Assembly: GCF_001695575.1 (NCBI RefSeq)
Contig: NZ_LUAX01000008.1
Location: forward strand, 1 to 64,000
Direction of reading: 5' to 3'
Length of the DNA stretch: 64,000 bases
Source: Vibrio europaeus
GTDB lineage: Bacteria; Pseudomonadota; Gammaproteobacteria; Enterobacterales; Vibrionaceae
Shown: positions 54,901 through 62,885 of the stretch, in pieces
Numbering within the stretch: the first letter of the stretch is position 1
Layout: every line of letters starts with the position of its first letter
Notes under the pieces: model-generated
Database searches by the model: none
What the model saw: only the letters and a program-made list of their open reading frames with translations
What the model was told of the DNA's origin: nothing
Position numbers and translations under genes: made by a program

Positions 54901-57900
54901 GCGGTTGGTTTTACCGCTCTGGCACAGGCGTTTGGTGAAGTCGCAGAGGATGCCAAAGCCGTCGGTCGTTACTTCGCCGCGGTCGACTCCGCGTATCACA
55001 GCGGGGGGTATGCGCTGGTGGATAAAACTCTCGATGATGGCAGCCGTTACCACGCGCTTGAGCCCAAAGATGGGGCAGTGATCAGCCAAATAGACCTTCA
55101 AACGGGTCAAGTGCATTTTGATAGTCAATACATCTACCGTACCCATCATGGCAGCACGGGATCGGGGGCGATTAACTACTTTTTCTGGGCCGGTGATTTC
55201 CCTAGGATGATCAGAGACAAATCCCAAGCGATCAATGTTAGAGCCGGCATTGGCTACAACGAGACGACAAACATTAACGCCAGTGATAGGGCTTTGATTT
55301 TGCCTGCCACACCAAAGTCGTACATTAGCTATCAATATCAGATCTTACCTGGGTCCACCACACGTCATGATTCCGGTTTTAGTGTGATTCGTCGTCTCGA
55401 AGAGGATCGTCGATTCGATTATGACTTTTACATTTTTCCTTCGGAATACACGATACGTAAGATCACACAAGAATATGTCCATACCAATATCAACGTGAAT
55501 CTGGATGCGCAAAATCGCCAAATTCTGATGCGTAAATTGGGCAAAGAGCTGAGTGGTAAATTGCACTATGCCTTTAACGGCAAAGGGGGGGAATACCATA
55601 TCAGTCTGCAATCGGGGGCCAGCCTTTCTTTGCAAGTGACGTCTCGTAGAGACCGAAGTACGCGCTGGATCCTTGATGCACGCCAGTTGTCATCCGATCA
55701 CCTTGAAGTCACGCGTGATCACCTCAATATCGGTGGCGTCAGAGTCAACCTACCCGGATTGTCCTGGGGGAGCATTGCGGTGATCAACAAACATAACGAA
55801 GTGCTCGTTGTTGACCCAGAAAACAGCCGCTACCAAATCACGTCGGAAGATGCCTCTTCTTGGCAGAATGCTGAACAATTACACCAGCATATCCAGTCTG
55901 AAGTGGCCAAGCACCACCTCGACAGCGCTTTTGTGGCTGTTGAAAACTTTGTGCCTCAAGATCAGGACCACTCTGTTGGCCTGGCCTACTATCAAGTTAA
56001 TCAGCAGCGGTTTATTTATACGCCGTCGCCCGCTCACAGTGACTTCCTAAGCGATGCCAAGCTCGTGGCTCAGACGGGGGATCTTGCGTGGTTTAACAAA
56101 GACAACCAAGTGTGGCTAGTGAACATCGCCGAGTCGCGTGTTGTGGCTCAGTATCGCGCCTTCGGTTGGGACTACGCTCATGGCAAAGCGACCAGCCGGG
56201 TGTGGCAGGAAAATCAGCGCCTCTACTGGTCGATCGAGCAGCAAACCAACGCTGGTCATCCGGCTAAATGGACCTATGTACTGGACGAAAACAGCATGAA
56301 GTTGGTCGATGTGAACGGCGACCTTCAGTTGTTAGATAACCTCATGGCCGACACGGCGCCGAATCGAGTCACGACGAACTATTTCTTCCAGTCATTCCAA
56401 GCCGGTGTCGGGGGGGAAATTGACCTGAGAGCAGATCGATGGATAGAGGCAAGCCTAAGCGACGTCATTTCCGTGTCAGCGAATAAGCAAGGGCAGAAAC
56501 ACAGGTACTGGGTCCTCGCAGAGCAGAGGGGCGACCTAGGCGTGATCCACGCCAATCTCAACAATCAGCCTGACGATCTGATCCTTGCTTTGGTGCAAAA
56601 CAAGGGGGAAACCGATCAACACTACTTCTTCTATTCCCACAGCCAACAGCGTTTGTATTACCAAGCAAGTAACCGTTCCCAGGCTCGCTCGGTGTCCTTA
56701 CCGGAATTCAGTGGCGGTTTACGTAACGTCTTAGATAACCAACATCAACTCTTTGCCATCGCCAACGATCAAACCTTATGGCTAGCAGACCAAACGCCAA
56801 GATTGGCTGGTGTGACGTCGCATTGGCTACAGAGCCACCATCAACAGGTCCTGCCACAATTGAAGGCCTTAAGTGAAAAAGCCGCTGCGAAACTTGCCCA
56901 ACTGGTGCTGCTCGGTATGACAGATAGCCAAGGCGAAACGGTGAACCTGTGGTACGACAATCAGTCCGCGACGTTGATCAGAGCGGGCAGCAACCTCAAT
57001 GGTCAGCACTTGAATTTTCTGGGGCTAACGGCAGATCAACAATGGGCTTGGTTGTACAATCACGACGATGCCAGCCTGTACCGTCAGGCCGTCGTAAACG
57101 ATGATCTCATACTGGACGACAAGCTCGTGTTACAAGGTGAAGTGGCTGACGCGGAGCAATTTGCGACGCTGGCGGGGGAATTGACCCACGCGGCTTGGCA
57201 GGGGCAATCTCTGCAACTGTCCACCCGTGACGGCCTCGTGGTCGAGTTAAGCGCAAACGCGGGCCCTATGGACAAACCGATACTCAGAGCGGTCACTATG
57301 GAATGGCAAACTCACCACCAATATCGCCACCAAGCCATTGATGCGCTTGAAAGCGAGTATCAATTGCCTAAGCAGGTCCGTCTTCTGGGCTCAGTACCGA
57401 GCTGGTATTTGCATGAATCTGGACGTACCGTCACGGCGCCGGGGCTGGATGTCCAGCATAACCTGACTTATTTAGGGCAAAGTGTTGACGGCGGCGACTA
57501 CGTGTTTGATGTCGATGCACAGACGCTGTATCAGCAAAATCTCACGGATCACTCCCCATTAGGGCACTTCTCGATGGCGCTCACGGAAGGGGGAACCCAT
57601 TTAGTCTTGCAAGGCAGCGAAGGCAGCAAGATCCAGACTCTGCCTAGAATCAAAGGGGTGCGCTCTTTGTTGTGGAGTGGCAATAGCCGCGACTATCACT
57701 ATAGCTTGGACGAGAACGACCTTGCTCACTACCAGCAGGTGTTGATTCAAAGCCACAGAGTGGGTGAGACACTGAAATTAGCCCTAGAGAACCCCAATGC
57801 ATTGTTGTTGCAACGACGAGGGGACGATCTGGCCCTATACGATCCAGGCTCTCAAACCAGTATTCTGATCCAACACGTTGATACGGCTGCTCTGACCAAT

Positions 57901-58014
57901 AAAATGAAGCTGAGTACGTCGTTGGGTGAGAAATACTTGTATAAAATCCTGTCGCAAGTGGACCGCCTTTCAGCCACACCGAGTGAGATCATCCCTTATG
58001 GACAGTTAAACTAA
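51964..58014 (+). CDS. Large secreted toxin: YopT/C58 cysteine protease plus TcdA/TcdB-type pore region
   Basis: 2,016 residues, AAGGA upstream. Signal peptide about 1-25 (ending AHAS). Residues 30-480 are unassigned and partly coiled-coil (250-370). A papain-like C58 (YopT/LifA) domain spans about 490-690: Cys503 in GRPGRCLPLSR, His596 in THAHSMLVG, Asp615 in FFYDPNF. From about 760 to 1,330 the sequence matches the TcdA/TcdB pore-forming family: hydrophobic Gly/Ala helices at 947-990, NYFFWAGDFPRM at 1071-1082, then PKSYISYQYQILPG and FYIFPSEYTIRKI. The C-terminal ~680 residues contain repeated YF/YYxxxxN beta motifs, probably binding or propeller repeats. There is no glucosyltransferase domain. 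It is unusual for such a toxin to carry a Sec signal. Confidence 0.85.
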   Translation: MKKQLIAVLVSSLMGGEALSVAHASPAPVVTISTAEAIAQFTYSPREFLNQYTVDVIELIKNGGLPTQGQVRLETAPQGFKLRYADAPAADTTSSYFLGFNGRTNPIPAYVDVPKHVAEGTLLLTGSLTGCSVIVTDLNDTHYRVFHDGRVGSSVLYDNVVMAVDYADYQGQGVSDEVAGAYMIFKDGQWQLMLQRQEQIPHPDNPLLTTWVKRKGATGEVRIQRPNAIDDQARVEAFRQERTLAQGRLLTDAKALGLSVEPLPQDQDYQTGSSLKVDENPALAQWQDLRNALKQKTDEELAPLLERKSVLFAKLRKATGERKQHLQAQIDAINATKAFYQQSYLDGIDKSIDMDRLWLWLEKKDREGVSSVIAIDAHLKASPNQRLVDQYNTQKQALESLKGQRGDDYLFGKSNSQDIEVPGYHQGMKALDMIRLMFDDSHQLTFKQKGALVAHIKQQFQQETMRFALDKSAEVSRYMTAQGAFVTQLVPQDFVLLGRPGRCLPLSRVMATAIAQKGEPGANQFASVLFDAAAHPDSQIATNVYTTVGQLHSNTDAGLAETDAGRLSIKGIVSNLEKESLTNGSSKFMLMNTHAHSMLVGKRQFEGKSRYFFYDPNFAVFRFDSSKALQASLKEHLIKNKFARFYDAYGSVSQPTFDMRSLDTAKMAEVRLSTGLSVQDLASPSDRVANLATADHAARLAQASDSLSTDLQLKSALGVLQGANLAQDFFAAAQDVYRRHRLDHAWVPVFENIEKTPSGQYRIPLIHREDNREISVLTSDERIWKFKHYYEDALGRLKKSYNFSHGELTRHASITDVEHVDGLNAAFAVQAILSWFNNHSRTAAAGDPLPQGLNTALQVHTYINLAQIAHGTVMDASKIVGLYRAALQEGQSVTSSTLSAVGHVANEGIGLGLGFASVVLDSYELAHAQNEVQKAVFGTQLAFDSASFVTTSAGIGAGLAGAGTASAVLGGAGVILGGLAVGFTALAQAFGEVAEDAKAVGRYFAAVDSAYHSGGYALVDKTLDDGSRYHALEPKDGAVISQIDLQTGQVHFDSQYIYRTHHGSTGSGAINYFFWAGDFPRMIRDKSQAINVRAGIGYNETTNINASDRALILPATPKSYISYQYQILPGSTTRHDSGFSVIRRLEEDRRFDYDFYIFPSEYTIRKITQEYVHTNINVNLDAQNRQILMRKLGKELSGKLHYAFNGKGGEYHISLQSGASLSLQVTSRRDRSTRWILDARQLSSDHLEVTRDHLNIGGVRVNLPGLSWGSIAVINKHNEVLVVDPENSRYQITSEDASSWQNAEQLHQHIQSEVAKHHLDSAFVAVENFVPQDQDHSVGLAYYQVNQQRFIYTPSPAHSDFLSDAKLVAQTGDLAWFNKDNQVWLVNIAESRVVAQYRAFGWDYAHGKATSRVWQENQRLYWSIEQQTNAGHPAKWTYVLDENSMKLVDVNGDLQLLDNLMADTAPNRVTTNYFFQSFQAGVGGEIDLRADRWIEASLSDVISVSANKQGQKHRYWVLAEQRGDLGVIHANLNNQPDDLILALVQNKGETDQHYFFYSHSQQRLYYQASNRSQARSVSLPEFSGGLRNVLDNQHQLFAIANDQTLWLADQTPRLAGVTSHWLQSHHQQVLPQLKALSEKAAAKLAQLVLLGMTDSQGETVNLWYDNQSATLIRAGSNLNGQHLNFLGLTADQQWAWLYNHDDASLYRQAVVNDDLILDDKLVLQGEVADAEQFATLAGELTHAAWQGQSLQLSTRDGLVVELSANAGPMDKPILRAVTMEWQTHHQYRHQAIDALESEYQLPKQVRLLGSVPSWYLHESGRTVTAPGLDVQHNLTYLGQSVDGGDYVFDVDAQTLYQQNLTDHSPLGHFSMALTEGGTHLVLQGSEGSKIQTLPRIKGVRSLLWSGNSRDYHYSLDENDLAHYQQVLIQSHRVGETLKLALENPNALLLQRRGDDLALYDPGSQTSILIQHVDTAALTNKMKLSTSLGEKYLYKILSQVDRLSATPSEIIPYGQLN

Positions 58015-58029
58015 AGCGGCCATCTCGCG

Positions 58030-58111
58030 CCACCATTCTGGTGGGTTTAACGAGGCAGTCAGCCCTGCGGTTCGCTGCCTCAATTGAGCGCTCGTCATCG
58101 AGCGCTTTTTT
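58030..58111 (+). terminator. Tandem hairpins and intrinsic terminator after the toxin gene
   Basis: Three successive stems: CCACCattctGGTGG at 58030-58044; GAGGCAG / CTGCCTC at 58052-58081; and AGCGCTCG / CGAGCGCT at 58087-58106 with loop TCAT followed by six T. The last is a textbook intrinsic terminator. Confidence 0.9.
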
Positions 58112-58251
58112 CCTGCCGCTCACTCGTGGCCCCCCTTGGCAAGACAAACCACCCCCTCAGTCACACTTGTGTTCCCGATTTCCCAAGGTAGTATAAGTGA
58201 CATCGTGCCCTCTGATAGTGGGCTTTCCTCACCGAAACGAAGAGACCTCCT

Positions 58252-58944
58252 TTGAGTGACCCATTGACTGTCGTCATCATTGAAGACGAACCCGCGATTG
58301 CAGACACCTTAATCCATGTCTTAGAAATGGACGGTTACCCGGTTCAGTGGTTTGCGACCGCTGAACAAGGTTTGGCGTATTTACGTCAACACCCTGTGGC
58401 GTTGCTCGTCTTAGACGTTGGGTTGCCCGATGGCAATGGATTTGAGCTGTGCAAAACCATCCGAGACTTTTCTGCGGTACCCATTATTTTCTTAACCGCG
58501 CGCAATGAGGAGATAGATCGCGTGGTCGGCTTAGAAATCGGGGCTGACGACTACGTGACCAAACCCTTCAGCCCACGAGAGATGCTGGCCAGAATCAAGC
58601 TCAGAATCAAAGCGCGAACGGCCTTTCCTCAGTCCGAGTCAATGCAATCTTCATCGGATCAGGCCCTCGTTGCGCAGCACTTTGACTACTGCGTGAATGC
58701 ACAACCATTGGGGCTCACCGCGGTTGAATTTAAGATCTTGCGTCAACTCCTCTCCCACTCAGATCAGGTTTTCAGTCGCGAGCAACTGATGGTCGCCGCG
58801 GACATGACTCCGGACGCGGTGTATGAGCGCAACATTGATTCGCATATCAAGGCCATTCGTCACAAACTCAAACCGTATGCGATGGCAGAGCGGATCGTGA
58901 CCAAACGGGGGTTTGGTTACTTCTACAACGGGCAAAGTGAATGA
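58252..58944 (+). CDS. creB: Response regulator CreB (OmpR family)
   Basis: 230 residues; TTG start at 58252 with AGAGAC upstream. Receiver domain 1-120 with phosphorylated D55 in LLVLDVGLPDGNGFELC, acidic pocket EDE near 11, and K105 region in DDYVTKPFSP. Winged-helix DNA-binding domain 135-228 ends KRGFGYFYN. Overlaps creC by 4 nt. In enterics CreB binds direct repeats TTCAC-N6-TTCAC and controls creD and other genes; here a similarly spaced box array lies before creD. Confidence 0.92.
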   Translation: MSDPLTVVIIEDEPAIADTLIHVLEMDGYPVQWFATAEQGLAYLRQHPVALLVLDVGLPDGNGFELCKTIRDFSAVPIIFLTARNEEIDRVVGLEIGADDYVTKPFSPREMLARIKLRIKARTAFPQSESMQSSSDQALVAQHFDYCVNAQPLGLTAVEFKILRQLLSHSDQVFSREQLMVAADMTPDAVYERNIDSHIKAIRHKLKPYAMAERIVTKRGFGYFYNGQSE

Positions 58945-60386
58945 TGCGACGCTGGCCAAGGATCCCGCTAGGGCTGAGACTGTTTGCGCTCTATTTCATT
59001 TTGGTCGGGATCACCGCGTACACCGTCAGCCAAACGGTGATCCAAGAACTCAAACCCACCGTCCGTCAAACCACCGAAGAGACGTTGGTGGATATGGCCA
59101 ACTTGTTGGCGGTACTGGCGGAAGAGGACGTCGCCAATCACCAATTGTCACAAAGTCGATTTGCGGCTCTACTCCGCGCTTACGGTCAACGTGAACCTCA
59201 AGCTCGCATTTGGGAAATTGGTAAGAAAGCCATCAATCATCGTATCTACATTACCGATCAGCATGGCATCGTGATCGCTGACTCGTGGCAACAAGATATT
59301 GGTCAGGATTACTCGCAATGGAACGACGTTTACCTAACCTTGCGTGGGCAGTATGGCGCACGCAGTACCATCGAAGATCCCAATGACCCCTCTTCCACGG
59401 TCATGCACGTTGCCGCGCCAATCTTTTCAGATGGCCAGATCATTGGCAGTGTCACCGTGGCTAAGTCCAATCGTTCGGTTCAGCCCTTCATCGACTTGTC
59501 CAAGCGCAATGTTTGGTTTTGGCTAGTGTGGATGAGTGGCCTTGTTTTGGTCGCAGGTGCCTTGTTCGCTTGGCGTATTCACACCGCTTTGCATAAACTC
59601 GAAGACTACGCGACCAAAATGGGCCAGGGGGACAAGGTCCCGAAACCCACCTTTCGAGTCTTTTATGAATACGGCACGCTGAGTGATGCCTTGGAGACAA
59701 TGCGCAATCAACTCGATGGCAAGCAGTACGTTGAAGACTATGTACAGACGCTGACTCACGAACTGAAAAGCCCGTTGTCGGCCATTAAGGGCGCTAGTGA
59801 GATCTTACAGACCCCGCTTGACGGTGACAGGGTCACCCGCTTTGCCCGCAACATTGAACGCGAAAGCGAACGAATGCAGTCCCTCATCGACAAGTTATTG
59901 GAGCTGGCTCGCCTTGAAAAGCAACCCGCGTTGGAGAGCGTCGAGTCAATCGCTTTGCGAGACATGGTGGTTAACGTCACGGCCTCCGCAGACGCTCGGT
60001 TAAGTCATCTTGCGGTTCGTTGCGACTGCCTCATCTCACCCGACGACACCTGTCTTGGTGATCCGTTTTTGCTTCAGCAAGCGCTGTTTAACTTGATGGA
60101 CAACGCCCTCGACTTTGTTGCCCCACAGGGCGAGATTGTATGGCAAGCCCAGCGAAGCCCGGGACAGCTTGCGCTGTCTATTTTCAATAGTGGCCCACCT
60201 ATCCCGGCTTACGCCCTGCCTCGCCTCACCGAACGCTTTTATTCACTCGCGCGCAGCAATGGGGTCAAAAGCACCGGATTGGGCCTGAATTTTGTCGAAC
60301 AAGTGATGAAGCTCCATCAAGGAACGCTGACAATCAGCAATGTAGAGCACGGGGTCAAAGTCACTCTCACAATGCCAACTCCATAA
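58941..60386 (+). CDS. creC: Sensor histidine kinase CreC
   Basis: 481 residues. Membrane helix at about 12-32, periplasmic sensor (about 35-185), second helix at about 188-208, then HisKA with H273 in LTHELKSPLSAIKG, N-box LMDNALDF, and GLGLNF G2 box. Overlaps creB (ATGA). It phosphorylates CreB, responding in other species to growth in minimal media or cell-wall stress. The last codons contain the first CTCCA box of the creD upstream array. Confidence 0.92.
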   Translation: MMRRWPRIPLGLRLFALYFILVGITAYTVSQTVIQELKPTVRQTTEETLVDMANLLAVLAEEDVANHQLSQSRFAALLRAYGQREPQARIWEIGKKAINHRIYITDQHGIVIADSWQQDIGQDYSQWNDVYLTLRGQYGARSTIEDPNDPSSTVMHVAAPIFSDGQIIGSVTVAKSNRSVQPFIDLSKRNVWFWLVWMSGLVLVAGALFAWRIHTALHKLEDYATKMGQGDKVPKPTFRVFYEYGTLSDALETMRNQLDGKQYVEDYVQTLTHELKSPLSAIKGASEILQTPLDGDRVTRFARNIERESERMQSLIDKLLELARLEKQPALESVESIALRDMVVNVTASADARLSHLAVRCDCLISPDDTCLGDPFLLQQALFNLMDNALDFVAPQGEIVWQAQRSPGQLALSIFNSGPPIPAYALPRLTERFYSLARSNGVKSTGLGLNFVEQVMKLHQGTLTISNVEHGVKVTLTMPTP

Positions 60387-60416
60387 AAACTCCACATTCG
60401 CTCCATTCTGTCTCCA
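60379..60416 (+). promoter_or_regulatory. Four CTCCA boxes at exact 11-bp spacing before creD
   Basis: CTCCA occurs at 60379, 60390, 60401 and 60412, each 11 bp apart with six varied bases between. This equals the periodicity of the CreB recognition repeat known from Escherichia coli (TTCAC-N6-TTCAC). It lies 45 bp upstream of the creD start and is a strong candidate CreB site in this lineage. Confidence 0.75.
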
Positions 60417-60460
60417 TATCCCTGAGGTAACGTGGTGTCTTCAGCTAAGGAGAAGACACG

Positions 60461-61798
60461 ATGAAACACATCCTCAACCACCCGCTCGGCCTCAAATTCG
60501 CATTGGTGCTGTTGCTGTTCCTACTACTGCAAATCCCGCTGTCGATGGTCAGCGGCCTGATTTCCGAGCGTACCCTACGTCAAGACACCGTGCGCAGTGA
60601 TATCGCCCGTAGCAGCAGCGGCCCGCAGCGTATTATTGGGCCTTTTATCCACATCACTTATACTGAGAGCCGTTTTCACAATGAGACTCTGCACGTCACC
60701 GAGCGCCAACACGTTTTATTGCCCGATACCTTTAATCTCGGCGCTGAGCTCGACAGTTTTGAGAAATACCGCGGTATCTATCGTGCGCGTCTGTATCATG
60801 CTCAGACCCGTTTGACCGGCCACTTTGACCTGTCGGAGCTTGACGCGTTGCGAGGCCATGATATCAACGACATTCGATTAGTGGTCGGTATAGAAGACAG
60901 TCGAGGATTGATGACGCTGGGCGATATGCGTGTCGCCAACCATGCGATAGAGGTCTTCCCTGGGACTGGGCTCAGCGCCATCTCACAAGGCTTTCATCAG
61001 CCTCTGGATCTCGCACAGCTCGATACCCACCAACCCCTGACGTTCGACCTCCAGTTTCTGTTACAAGGAATGGGGAAACTTCAGGTCGCACCGATTGGTG
61101 ACCAATCCCGTGTCGAGCTGCGTTCATCTTGGCCCCATCCCAGTTTCATTGGCGATTATCTGCCTGTCACCGCCCAAGTGGCAGAGTCTGGGTTTGAGGC
61201 TCAGTGGCAGAGCAATAATTTCTCAACCAACATGGCTCAATTGCTGCGCAACTGCCTTACCGGTGACCACCAATGTTACGAACTGGAGCAACGACAGATG
61301 GGCGTCGACTTGATCGATCCGGTCGACCACTACCTCAAATCTCACCGCGCGACGAACTATTCATTACTGGTGATCACGTTAGTCTTTGCCAGTTTCTTTC
61401 TGCTCGAGCTGTTTCAAGCTCGTCCCGTGCATCCGGTGCAATACGGCTTTGTCGGCCTCGCACTTGCGTTATTCTACTTGCTGCTCATCTCGATGAGTGA
61501 GCACCTTGGCTTTAACTGGGCCTATGGGCTATCGGCGTTAGCCTCCACAAGCTTACTGAGTATCTATGTCACGGGGATGTTGCAGCGCCGTGCGCATGGC
61601 GTGATATTCGGTGGGGGGTTATTGCTTCTGTATGGCCTGCTGTTTGGGCTGTTGCAAGCGGAAAGTTACGCGCTGCTGATGGGCACACTGCTGTGCTTTA
61701 CCATCTTGAGTTTCGTCATGATCCTCACCCGTCATATTGACTGGTATCGTCGTCACCCTGCCCGCCCTCACTCGGACGTTGACCATGAGCGAAGCTAA
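60461..61798 (+). CDS. creD: Inner membrane protein CreD
   Basis: 445 residues, with AAGGAG before the ATG. A first membrane helix at about 10-30, a large periplasmic domain (30-300), then five or six hydrophobic helices (305-430) ending near the C-terminus. Typical CreD features: LLLFLLLQIPLSMVSGLI near the start and VQYGFVGLALALFYLLLIS after the periplasmic part. CreD is the main CreB target; its biochemical role is unknown, but it is linked to envelope integrity and beta-lactam response. Confidence 0.92.
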   Translation: MKHILNHPLGLKFALVLLLFLLLQIPLSMVSGLISERTLRQDTVRSDIARSSSGPQRIIGPFIHITYTESRFHNETLHVTERQHVLLPDTFNLGAELDSFEKYRGIYRARLYHAQTRLTGHFDLSELDALRGHDINDIRLVVGIEDSRGLMTLGDMRVANHAIEVFPGTGLSAISQGFHQPLDLAQLDTHQPLTFDLQFLLQGMGKLQVAPIGDQSRVELRSSWPHPSFIGDYLPVTAQVAESGFEAQWQSNNFSTNMAQLLRNCLTGDHQCYELEQRQMGVDLIDPVDHYLKSHRATNYSLLVITLVFASFFLLELFQARPVHPVQYGFVGLALALFYLLLISMSEHLGFNWAYGLSALASTSLLSIYVTGMLQRRAHGVIFGGGLLLLYGLLFGLLQAESYALLMGTLLCFTILSFVMILTRHIDWYRRHPARPHSDVDHERS

Positions 61799-62186
61799 TT
61801 CAACGCCCCCGGTGGAGATTGACTGGCGCCCTCTCTGGCGCTGGTCACCGCGATACGCCATCAGAAGTCTGGCGTGCTTGTTACTTTTGTGGCTCATTGC
61901 ATGGGGTCTGCGAGATCCGGTGATTCGCCCAACCGTTGGCGATGCACTTGTGGTGATCTGGCTCCACACCACATTGGCTGCCGTCTTGGCGCTCTCCCCT
62001 AAGAGACTTGCCCTGATCGCGGTAACGGTCGCTTATCTGGTGGAGTTGGGGCAGTGGTATCAGTTGGCCACATTACTCAATCTGGGATCGGCCTGGTCTT
62101 GGGTCATCGGAACCACTTTCGATTGGCTTGATATTGTGGCGTACAGCATAGGAGGCGTGATCGCATGGCAGCAAGACGCGAGATAG
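61785..62186 (+). CDS. DUF2809-like small membrane protein
   Basis: 133 residues from the ATG at 61785, overlapping the creD stop by 14 nt; the longer frame (61737) would run further into creD without a ribosome site. Four hydrophobic segments, and a DUF2809-like core (RPTVGDALVVIWLHTTLAAV, then VELGQWYQ and FDWLDIVAYSIGG). Probably co-transcribed with creD. Function unknown. Confidence 0.8.
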   Translation: MSEANSTPPVEIDWRPLWRWSPRYAIRSLACLLLLWLIAWGLRDPVIRPTVGDALVVIWLHTTLAAVLALSPKRLALIAVTVAYLVELGQWYQLATLLNLGSAWSWVIGTTFDWLDIVAYSIGGVIAWQQDAR

Positions 62187-62188
62187 GC

Positions 62189-62290
62189 ATGAGACCCGAG
62201 AAGATCAAAAAACGCAGGCCCACCCGGCCCCGCTTTCTTGAAACGGTGTCCGCGTGGGCGAAGCGCCACCCCGAACTGTTGAAACCTTAG
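62189..62290 (+). CDS. Possible 33-residue basic peptide
   Basis: Open frame opening MRPEKIKKRRPTRPRFL and ending HPELLKP. It begins 3 bp after the previous stop, with GAGATAGG just upstream. The biased, Arg/Lys/Pro-rich composition looks protein-like. No homologue recognised; may be a real small protein encoded with the cre operon. Confidence 0.35.
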   Translation: MRPEKIKKRRPTRPRFLETVSAWAKRHPELLKP

Positions 62291-62355
62291 TTTTCACCGC
62301 AATATTTAGCATATGCCAATTACCCCTTTTATAGTGACCTTGTCTAAAAGAATGC

Positions 62356-62377
62356 CGCGGGCGCACACGCGCCCGCG
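62356..62377 (+). repeat. GC-rich hairpin before the thioesterase gene
   Basis: Perfect 9-bp stem CGCGGGCGC / GCGCCCGCG with ACAC loop, 28 bp upstream of the thioesterase start. No T-run. It may end upstream transcription or structure the leader. Confidence 0.5.
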
Positions 62378-62404
62378 TATGAGGAACCTAACCAGAGGGA
62401 TACT

Positions 62405-62881
62405 ATGCACACTTTACGTCCAGCCGACCATCGGCGTTGCCAAGTCTGTCATCAGGCTTTTTTTTCTGATCGGCCTATCCAGTTTCACGCCGTGAATGAT
62501 GACGCCGTTCAAGCCACGCTGATCCCAAACCATCAGGTCGAAGGCTACGATGGTCTCATGCAAGGAGGGCTGATCAGTGCCTTGCATGACAGTGCGATGT
62601 TGCACTGCCTTTACCTGCGCCGCGTGCATGCCATGACTGTCCACTTAGCGACCCGTTTTCACCAGCCAATCCAGTTGGGACAAGCGATAGACATCCAGGC
62701 TCGGTGGGTCAAGAGCCGCCGAAGCGTTCACTGGTTACACAGTCAGATCACTCAAGGCAACACCGTATGTTCGACCGCCAGTAGCCAATTTATGACCCTC
62801 CCGTCCTCTCACCATAGTGAGACCGCTTGTGGCACGAACAAAAAAAGGATAATAATGAATACATTATCAAACATGGATTGA
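62405..62881 (+). CDS. Hotdog-fold thioesterase, PaaI-like
   Basis: 158 residues. The hotdog central helix motif EGYDGLMQGGLISALHDSAM (about 47-66) contains the GLMQGG loop and Asp63 position typical of PaaI-type acyl-CoA thioesterases, followed by VHLATRFHQPI. Two Cys near the N-terminus (CQVCHQAFF) resemble a small zinc-knuckle-like start. It precedes a LysR regulator by 4 bp and is probably in one transcript with it. Substrate unknown. Confidence 0.82.
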   Translation: MHTLRPADHRRCQVCHQAFFSDRPIQFHAVNDDAVQATLIPNHQVEGYDGLMQGGLISALHDSAMLHCLYLRRVHAMTVHLATRFHQPIQLGQAIDIQARWVKSRRSVHWLHSQITQGNTVCSTASSQFMTLPSSHHSETACGTNKKRIIMNTLSNMD

Positions 62882-62885
62882 ATTT

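Noticed and set aside
51964..58014. MARTX or Tc toxin assignment for the large toxin
   Set aside because: No glycine-rich RTX repeats or CPD domain, and no Tc/Rhs repeats; the C58 triad and TcdA/TcdB-like pore motifs fit better.
60379..60416. Box array as simple low-complexity sequence
   Set aside because: The five bases are identical in four copies with exact 11-bp phase while the six bases between vary, so it is not a simple repeat.
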